Assembly: GCA_934098745.1 (NCBI GenBank)
Contig: CAKOPG010000025.1
Location: forward strand, 1-14,656
Length of the DNA stretch: 14,656 nucleotides
Origin: an uncultured Bacilli bacterium
Lineage (GTDB): Bacteria; Bacillota_I; Bacilli_A; RF39; UBA660
Direction: 5' to 3'
Below are positions 6,744-14,656 of the stretch, in pieces (the stretch's first letter is position 1; each line of letters begins with the position of its first letter). The position numbers and the translations under genes were made by a program. A model generated the notes under the pieces. It saw only the letters and a list, made by a program, of their open reading frames with translations. It searched no databases and had not been told where the DNA came from.

Positions 6744-6771
6744 AGTCATAATTTAATAATTGTGATTTTTT
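6744..6771 (+). terminator. Terminator upstream of the sensor-kinase operon
   Basis: Stem TCATAATT (6746-6753) with AATTGTGA (6758-6765), loop TAAT, extendable by two pairs, followed by six T (6766-6771). It ends any plus-strand RNA from the 6.4-6.7 kb gap and insulates the kinase promoter that follows. Confidence 0.8.
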
Positions 6772-6783
6772 CTTTAAAACCAT

Positions 6784-6812
6784 TTTACAAGTTAGAAAGT
6801 TTATTATATAAT
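6784..6812 (+). promoter_or_regulatory. Promoter of the two-kinase operon
   Basis: TTTACA (6784-6789), a 17-base spacer and TATAAT (6807-6812), a good vegetative sigma-factor promoter. RNA would start near 6819, about 9 bases before the AAGGAG ribosome site of the first kinase. Confidence 0.82.
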
Positions 6813-6841
6813 TGTTATAGTGATAATAAGGAGTGATTATC

Positions 6842-8725
6842 TTGGCTAGTTCTTTTTTTGCAAGTACAGGTTTAACAATATGTGCTTTAGTATTTTTAAT
6901 TTTAATAATTATATTGATAAGTAGTAAGCTACAGTCAGAGACAGCAGAAAGTAAAATATATTTAGGTAATTTATATTTAACGGTAGTTTTACTAATACTT
7001 GAGATGGTAGTAACTTATACAATGTCTATTAGAGAAAGTATTCCCAAAGTAAATGATATATTATGTGAATCATATGTATTTTTATCAATCGTATGGGAGG
7101 AATTATTCGTAGCATATACTTATTTTTTATTAAATAGTAATAAGAAGTTTATAATTAATAAGAAGTTTTATGTTAGATTAATATTACTTATATTGATGGC
7201 TTTAGCGATTCCAACCTTAGCAGTGACATTTTTAGATGTTTCTTATATAGGGGGAGTTAATGGAAGTCCTTATGTAATTGTGGGAGGAACGATTAATTTA
7301 CTGCATTTATTTAGTTTTGTTGGGGCTATTACAATAATTTTAATATTTATTGCAAAGAAAGATAAAATTAAAAATTTATATATATCACCATTAATATTTG
7401 CTTTTATAGTATTTTGTTTATCTTTTATTTTACAAATAGTATTAGGTTTTCATATTAATGAATCGGTATTTATGTTTTCTTTAATAATGGTAATACTTTA
7501 TTTTACGGTTGAATCACAAGATAGTAAGTTAATGGAAACAATAGCAGAGACTAAAAAAGAAGCGGAGAGAGTTAATAAGGTTAAAACAGAATTTTTAATG
7601 AATATATCACATGAGATTAGAACACCACTTAATACAATATTAGGTTTTAGTGAAGCTTTACTTGCTGAAGATGAACTTACTTTTGATAAGGTTAAAGAAG
7701 ATTGTACGAATATTCATATAGCTTCAGTTAATTTACTTAATTTAATTAATAATATACTAGATATATCTAGAATAGAGTCTTCTAAGGAAGAGGTTGATGA
7801 GAAAGATTATAATTTAGAAAATGTTATATTTGAAATAAATAGTTATATTCCTTCAAGAATTAATAAGAATGATTTAAAATTTTCAATAAATGCTGAGGAA
7901 AATATTCCAAGAGATTTATATGGAGATAGTAATAAAATATATAAAATAATTACTTCTGTTTTAATAAATGCAATAGAATATACTAATTATGGCGAAGTTA
8001 AATTAGATATAACCGGTATGGAACTTGAGAATAATTTATGTGAACTTAAATTTCATATTTCTAATACAGGACATGCGATGAAGATTGAAAATTTTGAAAA
8101 GGATTATTATGATTTTGTCAAGTTAGATGGTGAAAATGAATCAAGTTTTGATACGACTTTACTGGGGTTAATTGTAGCTAAAAGACTAGTAAATTTAATG
8201 AATGGAACTTTGGAATTTATTAATGAAACGGGTAAGGGAACACAATATATTATTAAGATTAAGCAAAAGATAATTGGTCCTAATAAACTTGGAAATATAT
8301 TTGATAGTAAAAGATCACTAGTATCTAGAAGTATTGATATGATAGATTGCACTGGTAAGAAGGCTTTAATAGTAGATGATAATAAGGTAAATATAAAGAT
8401 AGCAACAAGATTACTTTTAAGATATAATTTTCAAATAGAAGAAGCTAATAGTGGGCAAGAATGTATCGATTTAGTTAAGAATAATAAATATGATATAATC
8501 TTTTTGGATCATATGATGCCAGAAATGAATGGGGTAGAAACACTTATTAATTTAAAACAAACTGGTTATAAGATACCACCAGTAATAGCACTTACGGCTA
8601 ATTATTATAATGGTCTTAGAGAAGAATATTTAGCTAATGGATTTACAGATTATTTAACTAAACCAATAGAATTTAAGGAACTTAATAGGATTATTGATAA
8701 AGTTTTCGATAAGGATAGTATGTAG
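6842..8725 (+). CDS. 7TM hybrid histidine kinase with degenerate ATP-binding boxes
   Basis: Membrane sensor of 627 residues. I chose TTG 6842: AAGGAG (6828-6833) lies 8 bases upstream, whereas an in-frame GTG at 6833 overlaps that site. About seven hydrophobic helices span 8-225, then a short coiled linker. The dimerisation/phosphoacceptor domain has FLMNISHEIRTPLN with H257. The HATPase domain (about 345-475) is eroded: in the N-box the first Asn is Ser and NAIK is NAIE; the G1 box DxGxG reads NTGHA (408-412); the G2 box GTGLGL reads TTLLGL (438-443). The C-terminal receiver (about 507-624) is intact: D512/D513, phosphoacceptor D556 in FLDHMMPEMNG, T585, K607. It is therefore probably weak or dead as a kinase yet still able to accept phosphate. 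It shares an operon with the intact paralogue 10 bases downstream, whose ribosome site overlaps this stop codon. A role as regulator or heterodimer partner is inferred. Confidence 0.93.
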   Translation: MASSFFASTGLTICALVFLILIIILISSKLQSETAESKIYLGNLYLTVVLLILEMVVTYTMSIRESIPKVNDILCESYVFLSIVWEELFVAYTYFLLNSNKKFIINKKFYVRLILLILMALAIPTLAVTFLDVSYIGGVNGSPYVIVGGTINLLHLFSFVGAITIILIFIAKKDKIKNLYISPLIFAFIVFCLSFILQIVLGFHINESVFMFSLIMVILYFTVESQDSKLMETIAETKKEAERVNKVKTEFLMNISHEIRTPLNTILGFSEALLAEDELTFDKVKEDCTNIHIASVNLLNLINNILDISRIESSKEEVDEKDYNLENVIFEINSYIPSRINKNDLKFSINAEENIPRDLYGDSNKIYKIITSVLINAIEYTNYGEVKLDITGMELENNLCELKFHISNTGHAMKIENFEKDYYDFVKLDGENESSFDTTLLGLIVAKRLVNLMNGTLEFINETGKGTQYIIKIKQKIIGPNKLGNIFDSKRSLVSRSIDMIDCTGKKALIVDDNKVNIKIATRLLLRYNFQIEEANSGQECIDLVKNNKYDIIFLDHMMPEMNGVETLINLKQTGYKIPPVIALTANYYNGLREEYLANGFTDYLTKPIEFKELNRIIDKVFDKDSM

Positions 8726-8735
8726 GAGGTATTAA

Positions 8736-10598
8736 ATGTTTACGTATGGGTTATTAATAACAATTGGTAGTTTAGCATATACGATAGTATTGGCATTGGT
8801 ATATTTCTCTAAGAAAAGACTATCACTTATTAGAAATAAATTATATTTTTCTTTGTTAGTGTCTTTAATAGTATTTGAGTGTACAGAGATTATATCAATA
8901 GTTCTTCTTAAATATGTTAATGTAGAATTAATTACAGTTATTGCTTGGAGATTTCACTGGTTAGTAGGGATATTTATATTTGGTTTAATGTATACATATT
9001 GTAAAACTTATATTAGAAATATTAAGGTATATTCTTTAAAAGAGTTATTTAGTAAGAGTAAAAAACTAGTATTTATGACAATAGTACTGGGAATATTTAT
9101 GTTAGTATATGTCTTTTTACCATTTGAAGGGATGGATATTAATAAATTAAATTTTATACCGGGAATGACAGCTTATATCGTAGGAATAGCCTTTATTATA
9201 ATAGTATTATTTATAGTATTTGATTTATTAAAATATCATAAACATACTAGTTCTAAGATACAATTTTCAGTATGGATAATGTTAGTTATAACCGTAATAA
9301 TAGTATTCTTTCAATTAATTTTTCCACATGTTTCTTTTGTGCCTTTTGGATTTACTTTGGAAGCTTTATTTATGTATTTTATGGTAGAAAATCCAGATTT
9401 AGAGACAATAAATGAATTACAAAAATTAAAAGATGAAGTAGATAGAGCAGGAAAGGCTAAATTAGATTTTCTATTTAATATGTCACATGATATTAGAAGT
9501 CCAATGAATGCTATTATAGGTTTTAGTAATATCTTATCAAAAATGACAACGTTTGATCAGGAACAGGTGAGAGAAGATATTGAAAATATTAAGATATCTG
9601 GAAATAATTTAGTAGATATTATTAATAATATCTTAGATATATCTAAGATAGAAACTGGAGAAGAAACTTTGGTAGAAAGAGAGTATTGTCTTAATAATTT
9701 AGTGAGAGATTTGCCTAATGTTATTAAAGCTAGAATAGGTGAAAGACCGATTAAATTAATTATGGATGTAGATCAAAATATATCGGCTAAGTTATATGGA
9801 GATACGACAAAAATATACCAGATTCTTATGAATATTTTAACTAATTCGGCTAAATATACGGAAGTAGGCAGAATAGTAATGAAAGTTACTAGTACTAAAG
9901 ATAGAGACTATGAAACATTACATTTTAAGTTATCTGATACGGGATATGGAATTAAACCAGAAGATTATGATAAGTTATTTATGAAATTTAATAGATTAGA
10001 AGATGCTACGAGTAAAGAGATTGAAGGTACAGGATTAGGACTGGTTATTACTAAAAAATATGTTGATATTATGCATGGGAAGATTTGGTTTGAAAGTGAA
10101 TACGAAGTGGGAACTACTTTTTATATAGATATTCCACAAAAGGTAATTGACAGTAGGACTTTAAGAGAAGTTAATTATCAAGAAGAAGATAATGATACAG
10201 AAAAAGTAATAGATTGCTCCAAATATAAGATTCTTATTGTGGATGATAATAGATTAAATGTTAAAGTAGCTGCTAGATTACTTGAAAAGTATAAATTTAA
10301 TATCGATTGTTTATATAGTGGAAAAGACTGTGTATATAAGATAAAAGAAGGAATTCATTATGATTTAATATTTATGGATCATATGATGCCAGAAATGGAT
10401 GGTATAAGAGTATTACATATTATTAAGAAACTAGAAGGTTATTATATTCCACCAGTAGTTGCGCTTACTGCAAATGCCATGACAGGTATGAGAGAAATGT
10501 ATTTAAATGAAGGCTTTTCTGATTATTTATCTAAACCGATAAAAGTAGAAGAATTAGATAATATTATTATGAAATATTTTGGAAATAGAGAAAATTAA
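8736..10598 (+). CDS. 7TM hybrid histidine kinase, intact catalytic domain
   Basis: Membrane sensor of 620 residues with the same architecture as the preceding gene: about seven hydrophobic helices (4-216), a linker helix, phosphoacceptor domain with FNMSHDIRSPMN (H251), HATPase domain and a C-terminal receiver. Catalytic boxes are complete: N366/N370 in NILTNSAKYT, G1 DTGYG (401-405), F-box region KLFMKF, and G2 GTGLGL (431-436). The receiver has D503/D504, phosphoacceptor D548 in FMDHMMPEMDG, T578 and K600. The ATG has AGGAGGT 5 bases upstream, overlapping the previous stop, so the two genes are co-translated. There is no Hpt domain and no DNA-binding regulator nearby, so the output partner is elsewhere or the receiver acts by itself. 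The ligand is unknown. A tandem duplication is the likely origin of the pair. Confidence 0.95.
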   Translation: MFTYGLLITIGSLAYTIVLALVYFSKKRLSLIRNKLYFSLLVSLIVFECTEIISIVLLKYVNVELITVIAWRFHWLVGIFIFGLMYTYCKTYIRNIKVYSLKELFSKSKKLVFMTIVLGIFMLVYVFLPFEGMDINKLNFIPGMTAYIVGIAFIIIVLFIVFDLLKYHKHTSSKIQFSVWIMLVITVIIVFFQLIFPHVSFVPFGFTLEALFMYFMVENPDLETINELQKLKDEVDRAGKAKLDFLFNMSHDIRSPMNAIIGFSNILSKMTTFDQEQVREDIENIKISGNNLVDIINNILDISKIETGEETLVEREYCLNNLVRDLPNVIKARIGERPIKLIMDVDQNISAKLYGDTTKIYQILMNILTNSAKYTEVGRIVMKVTSTKDRDYETLHFKLSDTGYGIKPEDYDKLFMKFNRLEDATSKEIEGTGLGLVITKKYVDIMHGKIWFESEYEVGTTFYIDIPQKVIDSRTLREVNYQEEDNDTEKVIDCSKYKILIVDDNRLNVKVAARLLEKYKFNIDCLYSGKDCVYKIKEGIHYDLIFMDHMMPEMDGIRVLHIIKKLEGYYIPPVVALTANAMTGMREMYLNEGFSDYLSKPIKVEELDNIIMKYFGNREN

Positions 10599-10599
10599 A

Positions 10600-10632
10600 A
10601 ATAAGCTTTATCTTAGTGATAAGGCTTATTTT
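10600..10632. terminator. Bidirectional terminator between convergent genes
   Basis: A 13-bp stem (10600-10612 with 10618-10630, one G-T pair) and a 5-base loop. TTTT follows on the plus strand, and TTTTTAATTTT on the minus strand. It starts right after the kinase stop codon, and its right arm contains the stop codon of the minus-strand pseudouridine synthase (10626-10628). Confidence 0.88.
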
Positions 10633-11492
10633 AATGATATTAAACTATTAAATTCTTCAGGATAAGGGGATTCTAGATGGATTATTTTTTTAGTAACAGG
10701 ATGAGTAAATTCTAGGATGTTAGCATGTAAACATAATCTTTTTATGGGATTTTCTTTACAGCCATATTTTTTATCTCCTACTAAAGGATAACCATGTTCA
10801 GAGAAATGTACTCTTATTTGGTTTCTTCTTCCGGTATCTAAAAATACTTGAACTAGACTATAATGATGATTATTATTTATAACTTTATAATTAGTAATAG
10901 CATATTTTCCTTGTTTGTTGGAAGAAGAATAAACAAATTGCTGATGATTTTCTAAGAGGTAAGAACGATATGTTCCACTTCCTTTCATTTTTCCAGATAC
11001 AATAGCAAGATAGCCTCTTTTCTTTACGAAAGTATTCCAATTATTTTGAAGAGTGTCACGAATATTTTTATCTTTACTAAATAGTAATACGCCTGATGTA
11101 TCTTGATCTAATCGATGGACTACAAAGATATATTTCTTTTTATTATTAGTTTTAACATAATTAGATACCATACGATAAGCAGTAACTATTTTTTCAGAAT
11201 CATTTGATATAGATAGAAGACCACTTGGTTTATTTATAGCTATTAAGTATTTATCTTCATATAGTATTTCTAATTTATAATCAGGAATTACTTTTTTAGT
11301 ATAAGATAATTCTATTTTATCTAAATTATTTACTAAATAATTATGATTAGTTATAACTTTATCATTAACTTTAACCATGCGATTTTTAATAAGATTTTTG
11401 ATAGTTTTATGAGATAAATCTTTTTTAAAAGAGGAAATTAATGTAAGAAGAGTACCATTTTCACTAGCTATAAAATTTTGTAATTTATTCAT
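10626..11492 (-). CDS. RluA-family RNA pseudouridine synthase
   Basis: 288 residues. It converts specific uridines in rRNA (or tRNA) to pseudouridine. Seen: an N-terminal S4-type RNA-binding region (about 10-60, LSHKTIKNLIKNRMVKVNDKV); INKPSGLLS (87-95); the catalytic motif HRLDQDTSGVLLFSKD with Asp129; and GRRNQIRVHF (221-230) followed by GYPLVGDKKYG, all typical of the RluA/RluD group. I chose ATG 11492, with GGTGA 5 bases upstream; in-frame TTG 11504 would put that ribosome site inside the coding region. Several RluA paralogues exist per genome in Bacillota, so the target position cannot be given. It has its own promoter and converges on the kinase operon, with the stop codon inside the shared terminator. 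Confidence 0.94.
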   Translation of the reverse strand: MNKLQNFIASENGTLLTLISSFKKDLSHKTIKNLIKNRMVKVNDKVITNHNYLVNNLDKIELSYTKKVIPDYKLEILYEDKYLIAINKPSGLLSISNDSEKIVTAYRMVSNYVKTNNKKKYIFVVHRLDQDTSGVLLFSKDKNIRDTLQNNWNTFVKKRGYLAIVSGKMKGSGTYRSYLLENHQQFVYSSSNKQGKYAITNYKVINNNHHYSLVQVFLDTGRRNQIRVHFSEHGYPLVGDKKYGCKENPIKRLCLHANILEFTHPVTKKIIHLESPYPEEFNSLISLK

Positions 11493-11508
11493 ATTTTTCA
11501 CCAAATAA

Positions 11509-11537
11509 ATTATAACAATTTTTTCTTCTTTTGTAAA
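11509..11537 (-). promoter_or_regulatory. Promoter of the pseudouridine synthase gene
   Basis: On the minus strand TTTACA (11537-11532), a 17-base spacer and TATAAT (11514-11509) preceded by TGT (extended -10). The leader before ATG 11492 would be only about 10 nt. Confidence 0.82.
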
Positions 11538-11567
11538 ATAAATAATTTGAAATATTGGCTATTATAA

Positions 11568-11596
11568 TTGTATTTTATATGTTATTTTGATATAAT
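11568..11596 (+). promoter_or_regulatory. Promoter of the long repeat-protein gene
   Basis: TTGTAT (11568-11573), a 17-base spacer and TATAAT (11591-11596) preceded by TGA (extended -10). It stands back to back with the 11509-11537 promoter, about 30 bases apart, and drives the gene starting at 11622. Confidence 0.78.
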
Positions 11597-11621
11597 TTAT
11601 CTAGAATAGTAGGTGTGTTAT

Positions 11622-14600
11622 ATGAATGAACATATTGTAGAGGTATTTAGAGAAGCTATAGTAATGGATAATTATGATATATTAAAGGATAGGCTTAGTC
11701 TAAAAGAAAGAGGAGCTTTACTTGATAGCATTTCAAAGTATGATGGGAATGATCCTTTAATGAATATGCTCAATGATATGTTATCTAAATTAGATGAAGA
11801 AGCTTTAAGTAGATTTCAAGGTAAATTTGATGATGTTATATTTAATTTTTATACGGAGGCAGAAGCAATAGAATTAAGTAAAAATATTGCCTCATTTGAT
11901 GAAGCAAATCAAGTAGCGATAATTAGTTCATTACCAACCGATGATATGAAACTAGCCTGTTTAGAAAAAGTGGAACCTATACGTTATGGACCGGAAATTA
12001 TTTCTAAATTTGAAGATGATGGTAAAAAAATTGAATACTTGAATAGATTGGTTGGTGAGGATAATGAAGTACGTAGATATAATATTATTTCTAGTTTAGG
12101 TAAAGATAAAGATGAATTAAAACTACAAAATTTGGATAAATTAAATGAGGATCATAGATATAAGATCGTTTCTAGTTTAACAAAAGAAAATTTAAAACTA
12201 CAAGGATTGGATAAATTAACTGATGATGAACATAGATATCAGATCGTTTTTCGGTTAGACGATGATAGATTAAAAATTCAAGGATTGGATAGATTAACTG
12301 AAGAAGATCATATATATAAAATTCTTTCTAGTTTAGGTGAAGATAAAGAAGAGGTAAAAATTCAAAATTTGAATAGATTAACTAAAGAAAATCATATATA
12401 CAAAATACTTTCTAGTTTAGGCAAAGATAAAGACGAGGTAAAAATTCAAAATTTGAATAGATTAACTGAAGAATTTCATATATATCGAATTCTTTCTAGT
12501 TTAGGCAAAGATAAAGACGAGGTAAAAATTCAAAATTTGAATAGATTAACTGAAGAAGAACATATATATGAAATTCTTTCTAGTTTAAATAGTGATGAAT
12601 TAAAAATTCAAGGATTGGATAAATTGCAATATGAAGATAATATATATAGAGTTCTTTATAGTTTAGGTAAAGATAAAGATGAATTAAGGCTTCAAAATTT
12701 ATATAGATTAACTGATGAACAGTATATATCTATAGTTGTTTCACAACTAAGTGAAAAAGCAGATGATATAAAACTTCAATACTTGAAAAATATGAAAAGT
12801 GAACATAGTATATATCCAATTCTTTCTAGTTTAGGCAAGGATAAAGACGAGGTAAAAATTCAATACTTGAATAGATTGACTAACGAACGGTATATATATG
12901 AAATTCTTTCTAGTTTAGGCAAGGATAAAGACGAGGTAAAAATTCAAAATTTAGATAAATTATCTAGAGAAGATTTTATATACGATATTCTTTCTAGTTT
13001 AGGTGAAGATAAAGAAGAGGTAAAAATTCAAAATTTGCACAGATTACATAATGATATGAATGTGTGTAATGTTGTTTTAGAAATGAAACCAGAGAATGTT
13101 ACAAAAAATATTTTTCAAATTTTAGATAATATTGAAGAAAATGGATATAAGTTGCATATAATTGGTAAATTTATTCAAGATGATATACTTATTAATGAAT
13201 GTTTAGATAAAATAAATTTATTTAAAAATGATCCTCATGAAATGGGACTTGAGAAGAAGAGAAAAATGTTGGCGGAGTTTAAGAAAAATTATTCTTTAAC
13301 GATGCTTAAATCTTTTACAGATTATATTTCTTCACATGAGGAACAAATTACACTAGATAATATAGATAAACTAATAAAGGTATTGCGTGGATTTGAATAT
13401 TCTAATTCACTTGAACTGACGAGTTTTAAAGAAACACTGATGCCTCAAGTTTTAGATAGTCCTGATCCATTAAAAGCATTGGAAAAATTAGAGAGAATAT
13501 TTTTAAGAAATAATATTCCTATGTTTGGTAAAGTATTTTTGTGTTTTCAAACTTTATATCCAGAATTTAATAAATCGGATTTTGATTTTAATTCGGAAAA
13601 AATGTCACCAGAATTGCGTAATCCAGTACAAACAACACAAATGAAGACTGTAAATAGAAATGCTTCTTTAAAAGATATGAGATTTCAGATGATATTTAAT
13701 GATTTGCTTCGTATAGCGATGCGTTCTAATAATAGATCTTTAAGAGAATATATTTCTAATATAGAAAAAGGTAATACACTTTTTTTGGGACTTAGTAATG
13801 GAATAATAAAATATAATGAATTAGATGATGAATCAAAAAAAATTCTGGATGTTTTTTCAGAACATTTAGGGGCTTTATATGAGAGAATGCAACATGGGAG
13901 CGAAACAGTTTTAAAGGGCTTATCAAAAGAAGAAAAAATAATGTATTTTAGTCAGAAATTTAAAACTACCAAAAAATATGATTTGCCTGACCGAATAATT
14001 AGAAGTTTTGCTTATCAAGCAGGATTTGAGAATTTTGAGCAATTTAAAGAAGCGATGACTAATTCGGTTAGAGAAAAAGAAGCAATATCTAGAAAAAGAT
14101 CGGAAGAATTATCTAGCGGAAAGAAACTAGTTTTAAAACCGGGAGATTTTTTAAGAGGAATTGGTGATATAAATGGCTTTGGAAGTTCATTAGATAATGG
14201 TAATGTATGTAATGAATTCTTAGGTACTTTTAAAGGAACAAGTAAATCTGATGGAACACCCCTTGATATCGATTGGTCTTTAGTTACAGAGGAAAATCTA
14301 AGTATACTTCAAAATGTTGAAACCTCTATAACAAAAGAAGATTATGGAGATATTTATTTTATTATTAAAGGAGATAATCCGAATATAAAGATTACTAGAG
14401 ATAATCAAGGTAATTTAATAGATACCCCATATGAGCCTGATAAAATGGAAATGTTTAGGACACTTAAGTATAGCCAATTTGGAACGAGAACAGGAGTGGC
14501 TTCATCTGATGTAGATTATATTTTATTAAATGAATCAAAACTTAATGTACATGATATATCCATTGTAAAGAATGAGATCGTTAAGAATGGCTTTTATATT

Positions 14601-14656
14601 CCGGTAGTAGATATGGAAGGTAATCTTATCTTTTCTGCCAAAGAATATGATGAATT
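11622..14656 (+). CDS. Long tandem-repeat (alpha-solenoid-like) protein, 3' end outside window
   Basis: Open from ATG 11622 (AGGTG about 6 bases upstream) through 1011 codons without a stop; the window cuts it. I do not recognise the family. Residues 1-145 are helical and acidic, with weaker repeats near the end. Residues 146-476 hold about 12 units of 25-28 residues, pattern (H/Y)IYxILSSLGxDKxEVKIQNLxRLTxE, each probably two helices, as in HEAT-like solenoids. Residues 477-835 are helical and Lys/Asn-rich. From 836 the character changes to mixed alpha/beta: LKPGDFLRGIG, then GSSLDNGNVCNEFLG (854-868), FGTRTGVASSDVDYIL (953-968) and NGFYIPVVDMEG. The RG...L(D/E)NG pattern faintly recalls ADP-ribosyltransferase folds, but I would not assign that activity. 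No signal peptide or membrane helix is seen, so the visible part is probably cytoplasmic. A binding scaffold with a C-terminal effector-like domain is inferred. Confidence 0.88.
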   Translation, partial: MNEHIVEVFREAIVMDNYDILKDRLSLKERGALLDSISKYDGNDPLMNMLNDMLSKLDEEALSRFQGKFDDVIFNFYTEAEAIELSKNIASFDEANQVAIISSLPTDDMKLACLEKVEPIRYGPEIISKFEDDGKKIEYLNRLVGEDNEVRRYNIISSLGKDKDELKLQNLDKLNEDHRYKIVSSLTKENLKLQGLDKLTDDEHRYQIVFRLDDDRLKIQGLDRLTEEDHIYKILSSLGEDKEEVKIQNLNRLTKENHIYKILSSLGKDKDEVKIQNLNRLTEEFHIYRILSSLGKDKDEVKIQNLNRLTEEEHIYEILSSLNSDELKIQGLDKLQYEDNIYRVLYSLGKDKDELRLQNLYRLTDEQYISIVVSQLSEKADDIKLQYLKNMKSEHSIYPILSSLGKDKDEVKIQYLNRLTNERYIYEILSSLGKDKDEVKIQNLDKLSREDFIYDILSSLGEDKEEVKIQNLHRLHNDMNVCNVVLEMKPENVTKNIFQILDNIEENGYKLHIIGKFIQDDILINECLDKINLFKNDPHEMGLEKKRKMLAEFKKNYSLTMLKSFTDYISSHEEQITLDNIDKLIKVLRGFEYSNSLELTSFKETLMPQVLDSPDPLKALEKLERIFLRNNIPMFGKVFLCFQTLYPEFNKSDFDFNSEKMSPELRNPVQTTQMKTVNRNASLKDMRFQMIFNDLLRIAMRSNNRSLREYISNIEKGNTLFLGLSNGIIKYNELDDESKKILDVFSEHLGALYERMQHGSETVLKGLSKEEKIMYFSQKFKTTKKYDLPDRIIRSFAYQAGFENFEQFKEAMTNSVREKEAISRKRSEELSSGKKLVLKPGDFLRGIGDINGFGSSLDNGNVCNEFLGTFKGTSKSDGTPLDIDWSLVTEENLSILQNVETSITKEDYGDIYFIIKGDNPNIKITRDNQGNLIDTPYEPDKMEMFRTLKYSQFGTRTGVASSDVDYILLNESKLNVHDISIVKNEIVKNGFYIPVVDMEGNLIFSAKEYDE
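12057..13049 (+). repeat. Tandem 84-bp repeat array inside the long gene
   Basis: About 12 in-frame units of 75-84 bp. Some copies are identical over long stretches: 12408-12473 equals 12492-12557 (66 bases), 12819-12863 equals 12903-12947 (45 bases), and the far-apart 12321-12371 and 12987-13037 (51 bases) agree. Other units (for example about 12130-12300 and 12590-12790) have diverged. This mix points to recent duplication or gene conversion within an older array. Confidence 0.92.

Noticed and set aside
8107..8352. Minus-strand frame opposite the first kinase
   Set aside because: Antisense of the HATPase region, no ribosome site, hydrophobic composition expected from the complement of AT-rich coding DNA.
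12057..13049. CRISPR array suggested by regular 84-bp repeats
   Set aside because: The repeats are contiguous, in frame and part of a long open reading frame, with no unique spacers.
1..14656. TGA reassigned to Trp, since no gene here ends in TGA
   Set aside because: Trp is encoded by TGG throughout and no conserved frame contains an in-frame TGA. Absence of TGA stops in eight genes is expected at this AT content.

Overview
This window looks like chromosomal DNA of a very AT-rich member of the Bacillota (Firmicutes), possibly an uncultured gut Bacilli-type lineage. The basis is a T-box leader on pheST, strong GGAGG-type ribosome sites, TTTACA/TATAAT promoters with 17-base spacers, U-tract terminators, and codons dominated by TTA, AGA and ATA. 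Trp is encoded by TGG and every recognised stop is TAA or TAG, so the standard code fits. The lineage is inferred from style only.

Layout. 1-387: 3' end of frr (ribosome recycling factor). 388-603: T-box leader with a Phe (UUC) specifier, then pheS and pheT (604-4024), closed by a terminator. 4108-6208, minus strand: an unrecognised 687-residue protein with an HEFSH (HExxH) motif, one candidate membrane segment and an internal duplication, with its own terminator and promoter. 6209-6841: a 633-bp gap without a conventional gene. It holds three related palindromes, two minus-strand promoters (one running straight into a hairpin terminator), a 17-codon Tyr-rich ORF with a strong ribosome site, a foldable AT-rich stretch, one copy of a 21-bp inverted repeat, and a plus-strand terminator. 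6784-10598: a promoter and a two-gene operon of similar 7TM hybrid sensor kinases. The first has degraded ATP-binding boxes and the second is intact. 10600-11492: a shared bidirectional terminator and a convergent RluA-family pseudouridine synthase on the minus strand. 11509-11596: back-to-back promoters. 11622 to the window end: an unfinished gene of at least 1011 codons with about 12 tandem 28-residue repeats, then a long unique region with a weak ADP-ribosyltransferase-like signature.

How it works together. The left part is core translation: ribosome recycling and Phe-tRNA charging, the latter controlled by uncharged tRNA-Phe. The right part is accessory: a likely paired sensor system lacking an obvious output regulator, and two large proteins of unknown function. 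The most distinctive features are the degenerate/intact kinase pair, the crowded 633-bp gap, the 21-bp inverted repeats bounding the HExxH gene and that gap, and the recently homogenised repeat array in the last gene. No transposase, phage, CRISPR, rRNA or tRNA gene was seen.
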